A stretch of 64,000 nucleotides of DNA from an uncultured Flavobacteriales bacterium (GCA_913020435.1 CAJVZZ010000005.1:1-64000); one strand, 5' to 3'. Shown: positions 56,367 through 64,000, counted from the first letter of the stretch. Numbers and translations: made by a program. The notes: generated from the letters alone by a model not told the origin.

Positions 56367-57605
56367 CTAGTATTCGAATTCCGATCTCAAGACTTTAATA
56401 ACATCCTCTACGGTTTCTACTTCTAAATCAGCTCTTTTCACAATATCAGCAGGGTCCTGATCTAAAACGCTTCTGGCCGTATCTAAGCCAATACCTTTTA
56501 ATTGATCAATCACCCATCCTTCTATTTCATCAGAGAATTCATCAAGGTTCACATCATCAGCATCAATATCTGACTCTCTGTAAACATCAATCTCGTACCC
56601 TGTTAACTTACTAGCTAATTTGATGTTAAACCCACCCTTTCCAATTGCTAGAGAAACTTGGTCTGCATTTAAAAAAACATCAGCTTTTTTATTCTCTTCA
56701 TCAAACGTGATGTTCGAAATTTTCGCTGGACTTAAAGACCTAGTAATGTATAATGTTGGATTAGACGTGTAGTTGATTACGTCAATATTTTCATTCCTTA
56801 GTTCTCGAACAATACCGTGAATCCTCGAACCTTTCATGCCTACGCATGCTCCGACTGGATCAATTCTATCGTCGTATGATTCAACTGCTACTTTTGCTCT
56901 ATCACCGGGCTCTCTAACGATATTTTTGATAGTAATCAAACCGTCAAAAATTTCCGGAACTTCCATTTCGAATAGACGCTCTAGGAATGCAGGAGATGTT
57001 CTAGAAAGAACAATAATTGGTGAACTATTTCGCATTTCAACCTTAGTAACAACCGCTCTTACAGTATCACCTTTTTTGAAATAATCAGAAGGAATTTGTT
57101 CTGTCTTTGGAAGCACTAATTCATTGCCTTCGTCATCCAACAAAAGAATTTCTTTTTTCCAAATCTGATAAACTTCACCTGTAACGATATCGCCAACACG
57201 GTCTTTATACTTCTTATAAATACCATCTTTTTCAAGATCGTGAATACGTGCCGCTAAATTTTGCCTAAGCGCTAATACCGCTCTTCGGCCGAAGTCTTCA
57301 ATTTGAACCTCTTCTGAAACATCCTCATCAACCTCAAAATCCGGCTCAATTTTGCGTGCATCGGTCAGTGAAATTTCTGAGTTAGGCTCTTCTACCTCAC
57401 CATCTGGCACGATGACTCTGTTGTGCCAAACCTCAAGATCACCCTTATCTGGATTAATGATTACATCGAAATTATCAGCATCACCAAATTGCTTTGCAAG
57501 CACACTTCTGAACACATCTTCTACAATGTTCATCATTGTTACTCTGTCTATGTTTTTTAAATCCTTGAAATCCGAAAAGGACTCGATTAATTCAATGGTA
57601 TTCAT
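56367..57605 (-). CDS. nusA: Transcription termination/antitermination protein NusA
   Basis: RNA polymerase-binding factor for pausing, termination and antitermination. 412 residues: N-terminal domain (MNTIELIESFSDFKDLKNID), S1 domain (RVGDIVTGEVYQIWKKEIL), KH domains (DRIDPVGACVGMKGSRIHGI and VSLAIGKGGFNIKLASKL), then a short C-terminal helical repeat. The start is ATG at 57605, 11 bases after rimP. It may bind the hairpin in the operon leader, as NusA autoregulates its operon in E. coli; this is inference. Confidence 0.97.
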   Translation of the reverse strand: MNTIELIESFSDFKDLKNIDRVTMMNIVEDVFRSVLAKQFGDADNFDVIINPDKGDLEVWHNRVIVPDGEVEEPNSEISLTDARKIEPDFEVDEDVSEEVQIEDFGRRAVLALRQNLAARIHDLEKDGIYKKYKDRVGDIVTGEVYQIWKKEILLLDDEGNELVLPKTEQIPSDYFKKGDTVRAVVTKVEMRNSSPIIVLSRTSPAFLERLFEMEVPEIFDGLITIKNIVREPGDRAKVAVESYDDRIDPVGACVGMKGSRIHGIVRELRNENIDVINYTSNPTLYITRSLSPAKISNITFDEENKKADVFLNADQVSLAIGKGGFNIKLASKLTGYEIDVYRESDIDADDVNLDEFSDEIEGWVIDQLKGIGLDTARSVLDQDPADIVKRADLEVETVEDVIKVLRSEFEY

Positions 57606-57616
57606 AACATCCTAAT

Positions 57617-58081
57617 TTAGAATTCTATAACCAATTTTGTTTCTAATATATTCTCTCTAAGGATTTCCACATCCTCAATGATTTCAACTTTCTTCTTCTT
57701 TTTTTCCAATCGCTCTTTACGAAAGGTCTGTACGCAAATTTTAATGCTGTCAGCATGGGTAAGCATCCCATTAATCTTTTCTCCTTCAATAAGCTTTACT
57801 TCTACAAGCTTATTCAAGTTTTTCAAATACTGTCTTGTTAACAAGAAAGGTTTATTTAAACCAGGAGAACTCACTTCAAGTGAAAAATCCTCAACTTCCC
57901 TATCCAAATTACCTTCAATTTGTCTGCTAAAATTTATACACTCACTGATAGGAAACCCATTATCACCGTCCATCTCAACTGAAATTTTGTTAGCAGTTGA
58001 AATATCAATACTCACGACAAAAAAGTGGGTGTCTACCAACTTTTCCTCTATTAATGATTCTATTTTCTCTTTTGTAATCAA
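57617..58081 (-). CDS. rimP: Ribosome maturation factor RimP
   Basis: 30S subunit assembly factor, 154 residues. N-terminal alpha-beta domain with DREVEDFSLEVSSPGLNKPF (the conserved EVSSPG motif) and a C-terminal SH3-like domain (QYLKNLNKLVEVKLIEG). The start is TTG at 58081; no better ATG lies upstream in frame. It is the first gene of rimP-nusA-infB, the conserved bacterial order. Confidence 0.95.
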   Translation of the reverse strand: MITKEKIESLIEEKLVDTHFFVVSIDISTANKISVEMDGDNGFPISECINFSRQIEGNLDREVEDFSLEVSSPGLNKPFLLTRQYLKNLNKLVEVKLIEGEKINGMLTHADSIKICVQTFRKERLEKKKKKVEIIEDVEILRENILETKLVIEF

Positions 58082-58099
58082 ACCAGACTTTTATCCAAT

Positions 58100-58126
58100 A
58101 AAAAAGAGGGAAAAAAACCCTCTTTT
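58100..58126 (-). terminator. Hairpin terminator, also in the rimP leader
   Basis: On the minus strand AAAAGAGGG and CCCTCTTTT form a 9-bp stem with a T7 loop and further T residues (58126-58100). It can end the YwqK-type gene (stop at 58188). The candidate rimP promoter lies upstream of it at 58161-58154, so the same hairpin would also lie in the rimP-nusA-infB leader. Confidence 0.8.
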
Positions 58127-58153
58127 AATTATTGACTTAGTGTTTTAACGCTA

Positions 58154-58161
58154 CAAATGTA
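58154..58161 (-). promoter_or_regulatory. -7 promoter box of rimP-nusA-infB
   Basis: TACATTTG on the minus strand matches TAnnTTTG. Transcription would begin near 58147, leaving a leader of about 65 bases that contains the terminator-like hairpin. No clear -33 TTG stands at the usual distance. Confidence 0.5.
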
Positions 58162-58187
58162 CAATTTTTCTTGAATGTTTTTAACCC

Positions 58188-59759
58188 TTAATTACTGATT
58201 TTCTTGCCGTTCTCATACTTAATCGTTTTTAAAACAGATCCATCTTCTTTAAAAATTTCCCAAGTACCATTCTGTTTGCCTGATTTGTAAAAATTAATTG
58301 CCATAATACTTCCTCCTGAATAGTATATTTCTGTTTTACCATCAAGCTTTCCCTTTTTATAGTTCATCACTCTTTGAAGCTGTCCATAATCTAGGAAGTA
58401 CTTCCACTCTCCTATTTGACGATTGTACTTATGCGGTCCTTCTTGCCTTACGCCACCTTTTGGGTAGAAGTATTGCCAATGACCATCTTTAAATCCATTT
58501 TCATACCCACCTTTTTCTCGCTCTCTACCTGACGAAAACCAAAACGCCCAGTCTCCTTCTTTTAGTCCATTCTCTATATCACCTTCATAATTCATCTTAC
58601 CGTTTTCATACCAACCTTTCCAATGGCCTTCCATTAAACCAGCTTCAAAATTTCCTTCATCCTTCTTTGCACCTGAGTCATACCAACTTGTCCAAATCCC
58701 TTGCTCTTTACCATTTTTATAGTTTCCTTCCTGTAGTTTTTGACTCGATTCAAACCAGGTTGACCAAAGTCCATTTTTCTGTCCACTAGAATACATTCCT
58801 TTTCGCCAGACTTCGCCCGTTCGATACCAAAACCTCCATTCTCCATTTTTCTTTCCATCCTTAAAGTTACCTTCTGACTCTTTTTGACTACTATTTTCAT
58901 AGAAATAAGTCCAAGTGCTGTCTTGTAAATTTTTAAGGAAAAATCCTTTCATATAAATCTTGTTGTTATCACTCCAAAATTTCCAAAACCCATTTTTCTT
59001 TCCAGCAATGTAGACTCCTGCGACTCTTGGCTCTCCACCTTCAAAAAACGCCTCCATTTTCCCTTGGCGTTCACCATTAAGGAAAGTCTCGAACCTTTTG
59101 ATTTGACCAGACGCATAATAAACCTCCCATTCTCCATCTTTTAAGCCGCTTACATAAGAGCCCTTTTCCTTTTTACTTCCAGTTTGAAAGTAAGATATGT
59201 ATTCACCATTCAAAGCACCTTTTGAATAATTCGAAACTGAAATAATTTCTTCTCCAACATACTTATTTACAAGACCATTCCCTTCAGTCAAAGTTATTGT
59301 ACCATCTAATGCTCTAGCTTCAACTACTTTTACATTTCGCTTATCCCAAAGTTCTTGTTTGTAGAGCTTTCCATTTGGAAAATAATAATTCCAAATACTA
59401 TCTTTAAACCCATAATCAAACTGACCAATCGATTTGATTTTACCGTCAGTAAACCAAGAGATATATGCGCTATCTTGAATATTGAAACGAAAAAAGCCTT
59501 CATTTTGAGCTTGACCGTTATTGAACCAGATTTTCACAGATCCATTTAACTTTCCTTCGATATAGTTTGCTTCCTCTCTAATCTTACCATCCTTATACCA
59601 GTATTTCCACAAACCCTCTTCCAATCCATAAAAATAAGTTCCTTGACTTCGTTTTATAGTACTGTCCATATCATGGAAATCAGTAAATTTAAAAACCGAT
59701 TGCGCATTAGATATTTGAGCCATAAAAACCAAAACAAGTAGGAGCATTAATTTATTCAT
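58188..59759 (-). CDS. YwqK/MORN-type repeat protein, exported
   Basis: A 523-residue protein with a signal peptide (MNKLMLLLVLVFMAQISNAQ), then an almost continuous array of about 18 repeats of roughly 23 residues. The core is W-x-x-W-[YF]-x-x-G-x-x-x-x-E-G-x-[YF]-x-x-G-x-[KR]-[ND]-G, for example GIWTSWYDSGAKKDEGNFEA and GHWKGWYENGKMNYEGDIEN. This matches the MORN-like YwqK repeat; related proteins are sometimes labelled antitoxins, but nothing here supports a toxin-antitoxin role. It probably forms an elongated beta-sheet structure in the periplasm or on the surface. It is monocistronic with its own terminator. Confidence 0.85.
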   Translation of the reverse strand: MNKLMLLLVLVFMAQISNAQSVFKFTDFHDMDSTIKRSQGTYFYGLEEGLWKYWYKDGKIREEANYIEGKLNGSVKIWFNNGQAQNEGFFRFNIQDSAYISWFTDGKIKSIGQFDYGFKDSIWNYYFPNGKLYKQELWDKRNVKVVEARALDGTITLTEGNGLVNKYVGEEIISVSNYSKGALNGEYISYFQTGSKKEKGSYVSGLKDGEWEVYYASGQIKRFETFLNGERQGKMEAFFEGGEPRVAGVYIAGKKNGFWKFWSDNNKIYMKGFFLKNLQDSTWTYFYENSSQKESEGNFKDGKKNGEWRFWYRTGEVWRKGMYSSGQKNGLWSTWFESSQKLQEGNYKNGKEQGIWTSWYDSGAKKDEGNFEAGLMEGHWKGWYENGKMNYEGDIENGLKEGDWAFWFSSGREREKGGYENGFKDGHWQYFYPKGGVRQEGPHKYNRQIGEWKYFLDYGQLQRVMNYKKGKLDGKTEIYYSGGSIMAINFYKSGKQNGTWEIFKEDGSVLKTIKYENGKKISN

Positions 59760-59868
59760 AACTACAAATTTAGAAGGAAGGCATTGGTTACGCTAATCTT
59801 AAAAAAGAAAAAGTAAACATTACTTCTAGGAAAACTAACACAGTACTTCTTTATAAAAAAAAGATAAC

Positions 59869-60511
59869 TCAATTATTGACTTTCCACAAATACAAAGTAA
59901 AAGCGACTTTGCGATGCCAAATTAATAGAAAAGAATTTCTTTCACATTTCCTTGCACTAACCGTTTGCCTTTGAAAAGCAATAAACATATACATCATATT
60001 TTTGTCGATCTGCTTTATCCTTAAAGTCAAAGTTTCCCATAATCACCAAAGAATCATTAAAACTTTTTAGCTTTTAGAAATTATCTTTCCAAACCGATAA
60101 ACCTTAATCTTCCCACTCTGTAAATCTTACCTTTTTGTTTTTAAACTAGTTTGATAATTAAAAAGTTTACGATCTAACTCAAATGTTTAGGTAAAACACC
60201 CGATATCATGTTTGCACATCAAGACTTCAATTTCTTTTAAAAAATCAGCAGGCACTTTAACAGCGGCATGCAAAAACAACAAGGCACCCCTCTTGATCAG
60301 CAATTGCACCCAAGTTCATTTGATTGGCACGTTAAGAAGCTGGTGAACTTATAAACAGAGCGTTATATTCTGCCGTAATAAATCCAGTATCATCGTTGCT
60401 CTCTTCGTTACAAACAATTATTTCTATAGAATCTGAATTTTCACGGATAGATTCAAGACATTTATCCAGAAAACCTGGTTCACTAAACTTAGGAATTATT
60501 ATACTCAGCAC
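59869..60511 (-). pseudogene. Decayed TIGR04283-type (arsenosugar) glycosyltransferase
   Basis: Between the YwqK-type gene and the DUF547 gene the minus strand encodes, in shifting frames, most of a GT2 transferase of the rSAM-associated TIGR04283 kind. In order: VLSIIIPKFSEPGFLDKCLE (from 60511), SIEIIVCNEESNDDT, SSPAS, an in-frame TAA at 60334-60332, RANQMNLGAIADQEG, a frameshift, LLFLHAAVKVPADFLKEIE to a stop at 60187, then GLSVWKDNF, stop, KLKSFNDSLVIMGNFDFKDK, a frameshift, and VSARKCERNSFLLIWH to a stop at 59869. Intact relatives have GRAKQMNLGA, FLHAD and a C-terminal SARKYEKNS-like segment in this order. At least two internal stops and two frameshifts are present, so no functional protein is made. 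The remnants keep nearly full length (643 bases), which suggests recent decay. Confidence 0.85.
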
Positions 60512-60534
60512 TTTTTACTTGTTTGTATGATATA

Positions 60535-60568
60535 TTGCAAGAAGGCAAACAAAACAAATTTAGGTTTG
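60535..60568 (+). promoter_or_regulatory. Putative promoter of the DUF547-arsS unit
   Basis: TTG (60535-60537), a 23-base spacer and TAGGTTTG (60561-60568) fit the Bacteroidota pattern and lie 19 bases upstream of the ATG at 60587. Confidence 0.5.
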
Positions 60569-60586
60569 CACAAATTATTTAAAATA

Positions 60587-61312
60587 ATGAAACTGCTAGC
60601 AATTGTACTTTTTGGATTATTTACGGTCAACCTATCGGCACAAATTTCTCACAAACAATGGGATGAATTAGTAAAGGAGCATGTTACCGAATCTGGCAAA
60701 GTGTATTACGAAGGTTTTTTAAAAGATAGAGAACATTTAGATGCTTACCTTACTCTTTTATCTAACAACCCTCCAAAGTCCTCCTGGACAAAAAACGAAA
60801 CATTGGCATATTGGATTAATGCTTATAATGCATTTACAGTTCAACTTATTGTTAAACATTATCCCGTTAAAAGTATAAAGGATTTGGGGGGGGCAATCTA
60901 TAAGGTAAATACGTCATGGGATATAAAATTCATTAAAATTGGCAACGAGGAACTAGATCTAAATAATATTGAACATCAAAAAATAAGAGGTCAATTTAAC
61001 GAGCCTAGAATCCATTTTGCAGTAAACTGTGCTTCAGTTTCTTGCCCTAGGCTAAGAAATGAAGCTTTTACTGCAAATAATCTCGAAGTTCAATTGACTG
61101 ATCAAACAGAGTATTTTTTGCAGTATAAAATTAAAAACGATCTTTCTGACCCCAAAAACCCTAAGGTGAGCAAACTATTTAATTGGTATTCCGCAGATTT
61201 TAAAATTGATGGGAAAACGGTAACCGATTTCATTAACAAATATTCTACTTCTAAAGTTCCAGAAGGGACGAGCTTGGATTATTTAGATTATAATTGGAAC
61301 CTAAACCATTAA
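60587..61312 (+). CDS. DUF547 domain protein, exported
   Basis: A 241-residue protein. The ATG at 60587 starts a signal peptide (MKLLAIVLFGLFTVNLSAQ); the longer frame upstream does not look like coding sequence and would include the promoter box. DUF547 hallmarks: ETLAYWINAYNAFTVQLIVK, YPVKSIKDLGG and RIHFAVNCASVSCPRLRNEA. The biochemical role is unknown; in other genomes I associate such proteins with arsenosugar-type rSAM loci. It is followed 4 bases later by the peroxidase-like gene. Confidence 0.88.
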   Translation: MKLLAIVLFGLFTVNLSAQISHKQWDELVKEHVTESGKVYYEGFLKDREHLDAYLTLLSNNPPKSSWTKNETLAYWINAYNAFTVQLIVKHYPVKSIKDLGGAIYKVNTSWDIKFIKIGNEELDLNNIEHQKIRGQFNEPRIHFAVNCASVSCPRLRNEAFTANNLEVQLTDQTEYFLQYKIKNDLSDPKNPKVSKLFNWYSADFKIDGKTVTDFINKYSTSKVPEGTSLDYLDYNWNLNH

Positions 61313-61316
61313 AAAA

Positions 61317-61655
61317 ATGAGTTCAAAAAGTTACTACGATCCAGAAGATTTAAAAAACTTTGGAAAAATCACAGAGTGGAATAAGAATTTAGGCGATAAG
61401 TTTTTCGATTGGTACGGTGATGTGTTCAAACCAGGCGCCTTAACTGCAAGAGAAAAATCATTAATAGCATTAGCTGTTTCCCATGCGGTACAGTGCCCAT
61501 ATTGCATTGACGCTTATACTGTTGATACCTTAGAGAAAGGCTGCAACGAAGAAGAAATGATGGAGGCTGTGCATGTGGCTAGTGCAATACGAGGAGGGGC
61601 TACTCTTGTACATGGAACTCAAATGATGAAAAAAGCCAAGAAACTGAGTATGTAA
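61317..61655 (+). CDS. Arsenosugar biosynthesis-associated AhpD/peroxidase-like protein
   Basis: A 112-residue carboxymuconolactone decarboxylase/AhpD-type protein with a redox CxxC at Cys60-Cys63 (VSHAVQCPYCIDAYTVD) and a histidine-rich helix (EAVHVASAIRGGATLVHGTQ). It matches the small peroxidase-like protein (TIGR04169 type) that accompanies arsS. It could reduce or handle arsenic or peroxide intermediates with its CxxC; this is inference from the family. It lies between DUF547 and arsS with 4- and 27-base gaps. Confidence 0.88.
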   Translation: MSSKSYYDPEDLKNFGKITEWNKNLGDKFFDWYGDVFKPGALTAREKSLIALAVSHAVQCPYCIDAYTVDTLEKGCNEEEMMEAVHVASAIRGGATLVHGTQMMKKAKKLSM

Positions 61656-61682
61656 GCTCTTGAAAATGTAAGCAAAATATTT

Positions 61683-62738
61683 ATGATCAAATCCTTAAAG
61701 GCTAGAGAACATCATTTTTCAGCTACTGAAAAACAATTACATGTTCTGAATGGTGGAGCTTTTGAAGAAGGCACCTTAAATTCTTTTCAAACGCACTTAC
61801 AAGAAATAAATCAATGGCCTCTAAAGCCTAATGATTTGGAAGTATTTCAAGTAAATGTTGGCTATATGTGCAACCAAGTTTGCAAGCATTGTCACGTTGA
61901 TGCTGGTCCTGATCGTAAAGAAATTATGACTAAAGCAACTATGCAGGAGTGCATTGAAGTTATTGCTAGTAATAACATACACACGCTTGACCTAACTGGT
62001 GGTGCACCCGAAATGAATCCAAACTTCCGTTGGTTTGTTGAAAGTGCGGTTGCAGCAGGAGTCAAGGAGGTTATTGTAAGGTCTAATCTCACTATAATTT
62101 TAGCCAATCCAAAATATCACGATCTACCAGAGTTTTTTGCAAAAAATAGAGTTCGGGTGGCTTCTTCTTTACCTTATTATCAAAGAGGAAAAACCGATAG
62201 ACAGCGAGGAGACGGTGTCTTTGACAAGTCGATTAAAGCTTTACAAATGTTGAATAAAGTGGGTTATGCAAATCCAGAAACCGGACTTTTTCTTGATTTA
62301 GTTTACAATCCAAGTGGAGCATTTTTACCTGGTGACCAAGACCAGTTGCAAATGGAATTTAAATCTGCGCTAAAAGAAGATTTTGATATTGAATTCAATA
62401 ACCTTTTTGCTATAACCAATTTACCCATATCAAGGTTTCTAGATTACTTAGTAGCTTCGGAAAACTACGAGGATTATATGGAGAAATTAGTTGGCGCTTT
62501 TAATCCCTTAGCAGTTGATGGCCTTATGTGCAAGAATACCGTTTCAATTGATTGGAAAGGATACATGTACGATTGTGATTTTAACCAAATGCTAGAAATG
62601 AAAACTGCGGGTGAAGGCAGTCAACACATTTCGGAATTCAATCTTGAGGCATTAAAAAAACGAAATATTTTAGTAAACAATCATTGTTTTGGTTGCGCCG
62701 CAGGAGCTGGAAGTAGTTGTCAGGGAACAGTAGCTTAG
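61683..62738 (+). CDS. arsS: Arsenosugar biosynthesis radical SAM protein ArsS
   Basis: Radical SAM enzyme proposed to transfer the 5'-deoxyadenosyl group of SAM to dimethylarsenite, making the precursor of arsenosugars. 351 residues. The [4Fe-4S] motif is YMCNQVCKHCH (Cys63, Cys67, Cys70), followed by DLTGGAPEMNP. The C-terminal domain (DUF3641-like) ends CFGCAAGAGSSCQGTVA with Cys335, Cys338 and Cys346. Some relatives carry selenocysteine in this tail; here it is cysteine and the frame is ordinary. The associated glycosyltransferase on the other side of the locus is a pseudogene, and no arsM (arsenite methyltransferase) is in the window. Confidence 0.93.
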   Translation: MIKSLKAREHHFSATEKQLHVLNGGAFEEGTLNSFQTHLQEINQWPLKPNDLEVFQVNVGYMCNQVCKHCHVDAGPDRKEIMTKATMQECIEVIASNNIHTLDLTGGAPEMNPNFRWFVESAVAAGVKEVIVRSNLTIILANPKYHDLPEFFAKNRVRVASSLPYYQRGKTDRQRGDGVFDKSIKALQMLNKVGYANPETGLFLDLVYNPSGAFLPGDQDQLQMEFKSALKEDFDIEFNNLFAITNLPISRFLDYLVASENYEDYMEKLVGAFNPLAVDGLMCKNTVSIDWKGYMYDCDFNQMLEMKTAGEGSQHISEFNLEALKKRNILVNNHCFGCAAGAGSSCQGTVA

Positions 62739-62744
62739 CTTATT

Positions 62745-63248
62745 CTCCGATAGTGATTTCGTAAAATGCGCCTCAAGTTTCAAGGAAAATCCTACATAAG
62801 AGACTGAGCCAAATTCATTTGAATTTTTATTAATACTAACTTACCAGTTTTAATCATCCCTTAGTAATGGAGACATTTGGGTTGAGTTTGTTCCACTGTT
62901 TCTGAAATGGCAGTGCGAGCAACAAAGATTGATTTGTCTGTAATTCGTTCTCGCATTCAACTGGCGCGAAGGAAATTCCCTTTGTAAAGAGTTCTTCAAA
63001 AGCTCCATTTCCAATTACTGAATTGGAAACTTCCTTTGTGATTTTTATTGAAATTGGGGAACTACTTCCTTAAAGATCCAAAACATTAACTGACCAGTAG
63101 TATCCATATTAAAAACACATACGCCCTTATCTTAATCGGCTTTAGAATCATAATTTTCATTAGCTTTCTCAGTGCAGCCCTCAGAAATACAACTAGAAAT
63201 TAAAACTGAAAGAATTGCCCCAAAAAATAAAAATTCATGCTTTGTGTT
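62745..63248 (-). pseudogene. Decayed coding remnant of unknown family
   Basis: Opposite strand to arsS. Read on the minus strand the interval opens with a lipoprotein-like start without ATG (HEFLFFGAILSVLISSCISE, 63239 down), then KANENYDSKAD, a stop (63134-63132), then in the same frame DKGVCVFNMDTTGQLMFWIF to a stop at 63047. A shifted frame gives VSNSVIGNGAFEELFTKGIS and ALPFQKQWNKLNPNVSITKG to a stop at 62856, and another frame gives NEFGSVSYVGFSLKLEAHFT. These pieces read like one broken lipoprotein or barrel gene. I do not recognise the family. It could alternatively be chance open frames; the long low-stop stretches in series argue against that. Confidence 0.5.
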
Positions 63249-63303
63249 TTAACAAGTTTGCAATGCAGTTATAAAACTAATTCCCTGAAAACTAACACAA
63301 AAG

Positions 63304-63375
63304 TGCCCCCAGTAAGAATCGAACTTACATCTAAAGTTTAGGAAACTTTTGTTCTATCCATTGAACTATGGGGGC
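63304..63375 (-). tRNA. tRNA-Arg (anticodon CCU)
   Basis: The minus strand folds as a cloverleaf: acceptor GCCCCCA/TGGGGGC, D-arm GTTC-AATGGATA-GAAC, anticodon arm AAAGT/ACTTT with loop TTCCTAA (anticodon CCT), T-arm GTAAG-TTCGATT-CTTAC, discriminator A. It reads AGG codons. CCA is not encoded, as is usual in this phylum. It lies 41 bases past the metG stop on the same strand. Confidence 0.95.
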
Positions 63376-63416
63376 TTTTAAACCTCAAGCAGAGACTCAA
63401 ACTAAAGACTTTTAGA

Positions 63417-64000
63417 CTAACTTATAGCGGATCCACTTTCTACGTCTTTCTCTGGCGAAACAAAGCTGAGTTCGCCTTCTGCATTTTCAGCCATTAGAAT
63501 CATACCCTGAGACTCAACACCTCGAATTTTACGTGGTTCAAGATTCAATAAAATACTTACCTTTTTTCCAATAACCTCTTCAGCTGAATAATGTTTGGCA
63601 ATACCACTTACAACAGTTCTTTTATCTATTCCCGTATAAACTAATAATTCCAGGAGCTTATCTGCTTTTGGAACTTTTTTTGCTTCTAATATAGTTCCTA
63701 CCCGAATATCCAATTTAGTAAAGTCCTCGAAATTTATTGCAGGCAATTGGCCTGCTTTTTCAGGTTCTGGTTCATTCATTATTTTGCTATTTGCTAATTT
63801 TTCAATTTGAACTTCGATGTCTTTATCCTCAATTTTCTGAAAAAGTAATTCTGGCTTAGCTAGCGTTTTTCTATCGTTCAAAAGCGAATTCAAACGATTA
63901 GATGTCTCCGGCAAAAATGGCCTGAACGTTTCCGATAACATTGAAACTAATTCAAGAGCCAAAGTCATTGTAACCTTAACTTTTTCTGGATCTGTTTTAA
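63417..64000 (-). CDS. metG: Methionyl-tRNA synthetase, C-terminal part (partial)
   Basis: The frame is open to the right window edge, so only the last 194 or so codons are present. Seen: the end of the anticodon-binding helical domain (LVSMLSETFRPFLPETSNRL), a linker with EPEPEKAGQLPAINFEDF, and the C-terminal tRNA-binding (EMAP II/Arc1p-like) domain (FTKLDIRVGTILEAKKVPKADKLLEL, broken here only for length; VSILLNLEPRKIRGVESQGM). An internal ATG at 63968 is not the start. It charges tRNA-Met. Confidence 0.95.
   Translation of the reverse strand, partial: KTDPEKVKVTMTLALELVSMLSETFRPFLPETSNRLNSLLNDRKTLAKPELLFQKIEDKDIEVQIEKLANSKIMNEPEPEKAGQLPAINFEDFTKLDIRVGTILEAKKVPKADKLLELLVYTGIDKRTVVSGIAKHYSAEEVIGKKVSILLNLEPRKIRGVESQGMILMAENAEGELSFVSPEKDVESGSAIS

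Noticed and set aside
58188-59759. A toxin-antitoxin system based on the YwqK-type label
   Set aside because: The protein is exported, far longer than an antitoxin, and has no adjacent toxin-like gene.
1-64000. CRISPR array, prophage, insertion sequence or integrative element
   Set aside because: No regular spaced repeats, transposase, integrase or phage genes were seen; the only decayed regions are the two single-gene remnants near arsS and perhaps the short gap at 19561.

Overview
The window looks like chromosome of a marine-type Bacteroidota bacterium, probably in or near Flavobacteriales. It is AT-rich, uses TAnnTTTG-type -7 promoter boxes, and carries SprA (type IX secretion/gliding), Omp28, DUF6029, an alternative complex III (ActABCDEF) next to cytochrome c oxidase, and a methionine synthase split in two. 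Nearly everything is ordinary chromosomal sequence. I saw no insertion sequence, prophage or CRISPR array.

Layout. 1-61: 5' end of a 16S rRNA gene leaving the window leftwards. 505-3843: TolC-HlyD efflux pair with tsaB. 3948-9157: methionine synthase operon behind a SAM-I riboswitch; the two MetH halves are separated by a QueF-like protein that lacks the QueF catalytic cysteine. 9194-13201: cytochrome oxidase accessory operon (heme O synthase, two subunit III-like proteins, subunit IV, an SCO-like protein without its CxxxC, DUF420, a small CxxC membrane protein). 13274-19520: surface polysaccharide operon (gmd, fcl, a WecA-like transferase between two related Wzi-like barrels). 19892-23120: deoC with a full and a truncated aldehyde dehydrogenase, the split form of an ALDH16-type enzyme. 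23221-34853: TonB-like protein, gcvH, sprA, ruvA, malic enzyme.

34950-39460 is the main rightward block: a sirtuin without zinc cysteines, then a TlpA thioredoxin, a DUF6029 barrel, an Omp28 lipoprotein and a small barrel, which together look like an envelope thiol system. 39457-41402: queG, ruvB. 41491-52809: coxA, coxB, actF, actE, actD, actC, actB, actA, a complete ACIII-oxidase supercomplex locus. 53048-58081: SPOR protein, then infB-nusA-rimP. 58188-59759: a large YwqK-type repeat protein.

59869-62738 is an arsenosugar-type locus: a decayed TIGR04283-type glycosyltransferase pseudogene, a DUF547 protein, an AhpD-like CxxC protein and the radical SAM protein ArsS. A second decayed coding remnant, of unknown family, follows (62745-63248). 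The window ends with tRNA-Arg(CCU) and the 3' part of metG.

Most worth a second look: the cysteine-less QueF-like protein inside the riboswitch-controlled MetH operon, the pseudogenised glycosyltransferase beside arsS, the TlpA-DUF6029-Omp28 set, and the SCO-like protein without a copper motif. All family names here are from reading the sequences; no database search was run.
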